Source: Combretum micranthum (lineage: Eukaryota; Streptophyta; Magnoliopsida; Myrtales; Combretaceae). From it: a DNA stretch of 64,000 nt. The stretch covers positions 62,001 through 126,000 of the forward strand of contig JAMXBD010000364.1 in assembly GCA_024138025.1 (NCBI GenBank), read 5' to 3'. The position numbers and the translations under genes are program-made. Positions 60,238-64,000 of the stretch are shown one piece after another (position 1 is the stretch's first letter; every line of letters begins with the position of its first letter). The notes beneath the pieces were generated by a model that was not told the DNA's origin, searched no databases, and worked only from the letters and a program-made list of their open reading frames with translations.

Positions 60238-61071
60238 TAATTTCAATATTCGCAGTAGTAAGCGATAATGTTATTAGCAATAGTATGTAATAGTCCTTTG
60301 CAAGGGCAGTACTGTATGGTGAGCTAGCATAACTGTATCACATGGCCATCACTTCTGTTTCCTAGAGGCTTATCTGCTATACATATACCTAATGTAGTAC
60401 ATCGCCAGTAGACTTGTATTCAATTATGTTACTTGCATTCAAGTAGCCATTGTGTTGATTTTCTGTCTTAATTTTGATTCCTTGCATCATGTAAAAATAA
60501 AAAAGAATCTGAAGAACCACTAATCAAGTGGAGAAACGATTTTCAACAAGCCATCTTTTAGGGCAATCTAAACCTAATACTTCGTATAATAGATAAATAT
60601 GGAATTTCTACGAGAGTTATAAGTTATATCTCAGATCATAGCAAATTTATTAGAAAATTAGTAATATAAAAGTGATGCATGGCGATGATGCAAACGAAAC
60701 TAATTAAGCATAAATGCTCGAGTACAAGCAAGGTTCGAACATAAGCCAAATTTGGAAGTTAAAAGTTGTATTTTGATTTTCTATAATTTATTATGTAGTG
60801 CATTACTATGTATATAGTAGAAAAGATAATGATTTGCTCCCTAGGATTCTGTAGGTGATGGCAAGTGCTAGGTGCTAGGTCACCATAATTAGTTACAATA
60901 TATTCTAGAAATAGTACCAAGGTTTACGCACGAATTCGTATACTAAGTAGCTAGTCTATTGCAATTTATTTAGAATAAAAGCCTAGGCCCTACGACAGGT
61001 CTAAGCCTAGTCACTTGTCTTCTTAGCTTAGGCTCCTTTAAGTCCACTAATGCATCCTCTGGCTCCTTATT
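60238..61071. other. Host spacer between elements F and G
   Basis: No supported ORF or repeat end. Ends with TTATT (61067-61071), the likely left target duplication of element G. Confidence 0.5.
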
Positions 61072-63741
61072 TGTAATGACCTGACCTACTAAATCCCGAA
61101 ATTTAGAGTACCGAGTCCCTAACCACATATAACATTTTCACATTATATGTAAGGTTGTCCTAAAACTAGCAGTTTATGAAAATTGTTTGATCAAATCTAC
61201 TAAAACTTTATAAACAACCTTTAACAAAATAAGATTGCTAATAAAGACAATCTACACATATATATACATCATATGTACAAAGTTTAGTGTCAATATAAGA
61301 CACCACAAATATTACAAGTTTTCTTAGTACAAAAGATAATCTAAAGAGAGCTTAAGGTTTATTACACTTAGACTTATCTAACAAACCTTCTAATAGAGAA
61401 TTGTGCTTTGTACAAAAGCTTCTCCAAAATTCCAAGGGTATTCAAGTCCTACTCATTCCATTCGTCCATGAATCGCTCAAAATCTGACCCCTACCCTAAA
61501 TCATCATATAACTCATCTTCATTACCTGCAAAGCAGCAAAAGTGAGCCAAAGGCCCAGTACACAATGACAAACACAAGAACAATTTATCAAACAAACTTA
61601 AATCAAATGAAATGCATCAACGATCAAGTCATTATCTTATTAAGTTTTCTTTAACAGAACAACAGGAGGGTATTCAAACCCCGGGATCACACTATAGGAA
61701 TTTAGGGGTCCTGAGTAATAGCAGCTACTCAGGGAGTAGATATAAGCACTCCGAATACTTATATCTCCTATATCTATTCCATAAAGATATAGCTTCATTT
61801 AGGGTTTAAAAGCTGTTGCTTGACTCTACTTAAACTCAGTCCACAACATGAGTCTAGTTCACAAGTTCCCATAAACCTTGAACTAAACCATGGTATTTCC
61901 CCCTAAGATTAAGCAAACGTTAGTCGATACTATTCTCTCCATCGGCTACCTACATAACCAAAAATAAATCGCTATTGTATCATAGCATATCATTGCATTA
62001 TGGTAAAGTCATTGCATCATGACTTAGGTTAAGCGCCTAACTAGCATGTCATTGCATCATGACAGGTTTGCTACTCCTAGGACCAGATTAAACACGTAAT
62101 AGACACCCAGTTCATCAAAGCATTAAGCCGAATTGAATTAAATTAATTTAAGAATGCCTAGACCTAGCATACAACAAACAAGCTATTGCATACCTATACC
62201 CAACAATGTATTACTATATTCACTCGGAGAGGGGATAACCGAAGAATCTTTAACTGAAATAAGAATATCATGCAAATCAATAATAGAACGTATAATATAT
62301 ATAACAATCCTAGGTTAACTATGCAAGGAGATTCAATAAACCTAACATATAGTTTTAACATTTAATTTACACATAAAACATGTTTATTTAGCTTATAAAT
62401 TCATTAGAAGATTATATATGAAGTAAAGAATGACAATTGAAGAAGATTGAATTTGAAAAACTTAGGGATACGCGGCCTTTCTACATAGGCAAAATTGGAT
62501 TGAACACCGGTAGTGTTGGAATTATACGTCGGTGGCATTAAGCCCGATATTAAAAATTTTGATTCGGTTCGCATTTAACACCGCCTTTATGCCGACGACG
62601 TTGAAGCCCTAGTGGCCGGCGTATGGTTTGAAAAATAAACGCTGGCCAATTTCCTTACAAAAGCTGGTGGTGTTTTAAGCGGCTTTAGAAAAATCGGCTC
62701 TGATCACATTCAATACTGCCTCTGCGCCAGTGGTGTTGAAGTACCGGATGCTGGAGTACGTTCAAAAACAGACCTATTCGAAAAGTGTTTTACTTCCCCT
62801 ATTTTACACTTTGAAAATTATAATATATAACACATTCAATCCTTCTTCAAACACATATTTAACTTCATACACTATCATTTATCCACATTAACCAATCCTA
62901 GCAACTTTGAACTTCAAAACAACACATCAAATCCTTTTCTACTCTTCACTTCAACTTCACTTCTTCCCAACACCTCTCACTACTTCTATATTACATAAAA
63001 AAGTTCACATATCAATAAAACACAACCTAACCTATATATCAATGCATAAAACCATACAATTCAAAAGACATTAACTCATCCTACCATAGGTTTCACACAT
63101 ATACTACAAGAAAGGAAGTAAAACAAAAGTTTATACTAGCTTTGACTTACATATAGAGGCTTTGGCTTGGAGAGATTTTTGAATCCAAAAGTATAATATT
63201 GGTTTTTGGTTTAAGGCTTATGGTTTGAAGAAAAGGAAAAGTGAAAGGAAAGAAAAAAGAGGGAAATTCGTATGGGAAACGAGGGCTGCCAAAAGAGGTA
63301 ATATTTGATCAAATTTGTGATTCATTATTATCTTAAGTTTGACTTTTGAGGCATATAAGACTTAGGGTTAAATTTGGCTAAATTTGAAGTTCATTTTGGT
63401 TTGATTTAGGCTTGAAAAATAGGTTTAACTTTTGTAAAAATTTGTCAAAAAATTCTTAAGCATAAAAAAAGTTGTTTTGATAATTTTAAATATAACACAT
63501 ACATATTAATTCATAAAAGACACAAATTAATTACACTATACACACATTAATATACATAAAACAATAACATTAATTTCATTACACATAATCATTTACATCA
63601 ATAATGAACATTAATAAACATAATATATCAACCTATTTCTACCCATTCATATTTATAAATCAAAACTGCTTCAAATTTAATATCAAAACTAATATTGTAT
63701 TCATAAAAAATTTTAATTATTGAATAATTTAGATTATTTCA
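61072..63741 (-). repeat. Element G 3' LTR (2.7 kb), reverse
   Basis: Reverse LTR from TGTAATGACC (its 3' end) to a TTTCA end (its 5' TGAAA). It is bounded on the right by the complement of a purine tract and pol, which fixes the orientation. No gene seen in it. Its left end has an AATGACCTGACC-type sequence distinct from A to F. Confidence 0.65.
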
Positions 63742-64000
63742 TTATTCCCTACTTCAAGAAGTTTCGTCCTCAAAACTTAACTTACCTCAAGTCTCTAAAG
63801 AGTTCAGGGTATTTCTGTCTCATCACACATTCTACTTCCCAAATCGCTTATCTCTCAAATTGATTACTCCATTGGACTTTTACCATGGGTATCACTTTGT
63901 TTCTCAATTCTTTGTCCATTTTACCCAAAATTTGATCGGTTTCTCCTCGTAGTCAAATCTGGTAGTATTTCGATAGTCAAATCTGGTAGTATCTCTGGTT
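63742..64000 (-). pseudogene. Element G pol C-terminus with chromodomain
   Basis: The complement encodes a chromovirus tail: LTYEEKPIKILGKMDKELRN, VIPMVKVQWSNQFER, a stop, then WEVECVMRQKYPELF, and after it the purine tract GAAGTAGGGAA. The Tyr/Trp pattern is that of the integrase-linked chromodomain of Tekay/Del elements. A short duplication (GTCAAATCTGGTAGTAT at 63951 and 63979) alters its start. The rest of the element lies outside the window. Confidence 0.7.

Overview
The window is nuclear DNA from a flowering plant. It is AT-rich, almost free of host genes, and dominated by long-terminal-repeat (LTR) retrotransposons of Ty3/gypsy type nested inside one another and inside an integrated plant pararetrovirus (Caulimoviridae). 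No bacterial, rRNA, tRNA or CRISPR features were seen. The species cannot be named from the sequence. The only host-like gene is a damaged small heat-shock protein gene (2544-3015).

Layout. 1-3541 is host sequence with the small heat-shock pseudogene. 3542-55566 is one pararetroviral provirus split into three segments (3542-7974, 40030-40592, 50039-55566). Its ends are direct repeats of about 830 and 925 bp, each with a TATA box and a poly(A) signal. The left repeat runs exactly up to a tRNA-Met primer-binding site, and the right repeat stops at the same point. Viral genes run left to right: small coiled-coil ORFs, a virion-associated-protein-like ORF, a 30K movement protein, coat protein with zinc finger, protease, reverse transcriptase and RNase H, then two uncharacterised downstream ORFs. 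All enzyme and movement genes carry stops or frameshifts.

First interruption, 7975-40029: a Tekay/Del-like chromovirus (element A, 5' LTR 7975-24765, gag-pol 24973-31510, 3' LTR from 31550) sits in the coat-protein frame. Its 5' LTR was hit by a reverse-oriented solo LTR (D, 10450-23811, TSD GAATA). D was in turn hit by a composite element (11092-20088, TSD GCTAG) made of short non-autonomous LTR units (B), an inverted LTR and a rearranged gypsy element on the minus strand (C, 13500-18764). The 3' LTR of A was hit by element D' (5' LTR 32511-37382 plus gag), whose right part is missing. Second interruption, 40593-50038: a reverse solo LTR (D'', TSD AAAAG) sits in the viral zinc-finger codons and contains another reverse solo LTR (E, 43250-47613, TSD GTTTT).

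To the right lie host spacer, a forward solo LTR (F, 56456-60232, TSD TTATG), more spacer, and the 3' LTR and chromodomain end of a minus-strand chromovirus (G, 61072 to the window edge).

The nesting gives a relative order of events: provirus, then A and D'', then D, D' and E, then the B/C composite. No gene here looks able to make a full-length product; the interest lies in the structure and gene content of the provirus, the composite B/C element, and sequence blocks shared by otherwise divergent LTRs. Boundaries and homologies were judged by eye without alignments or database searches.
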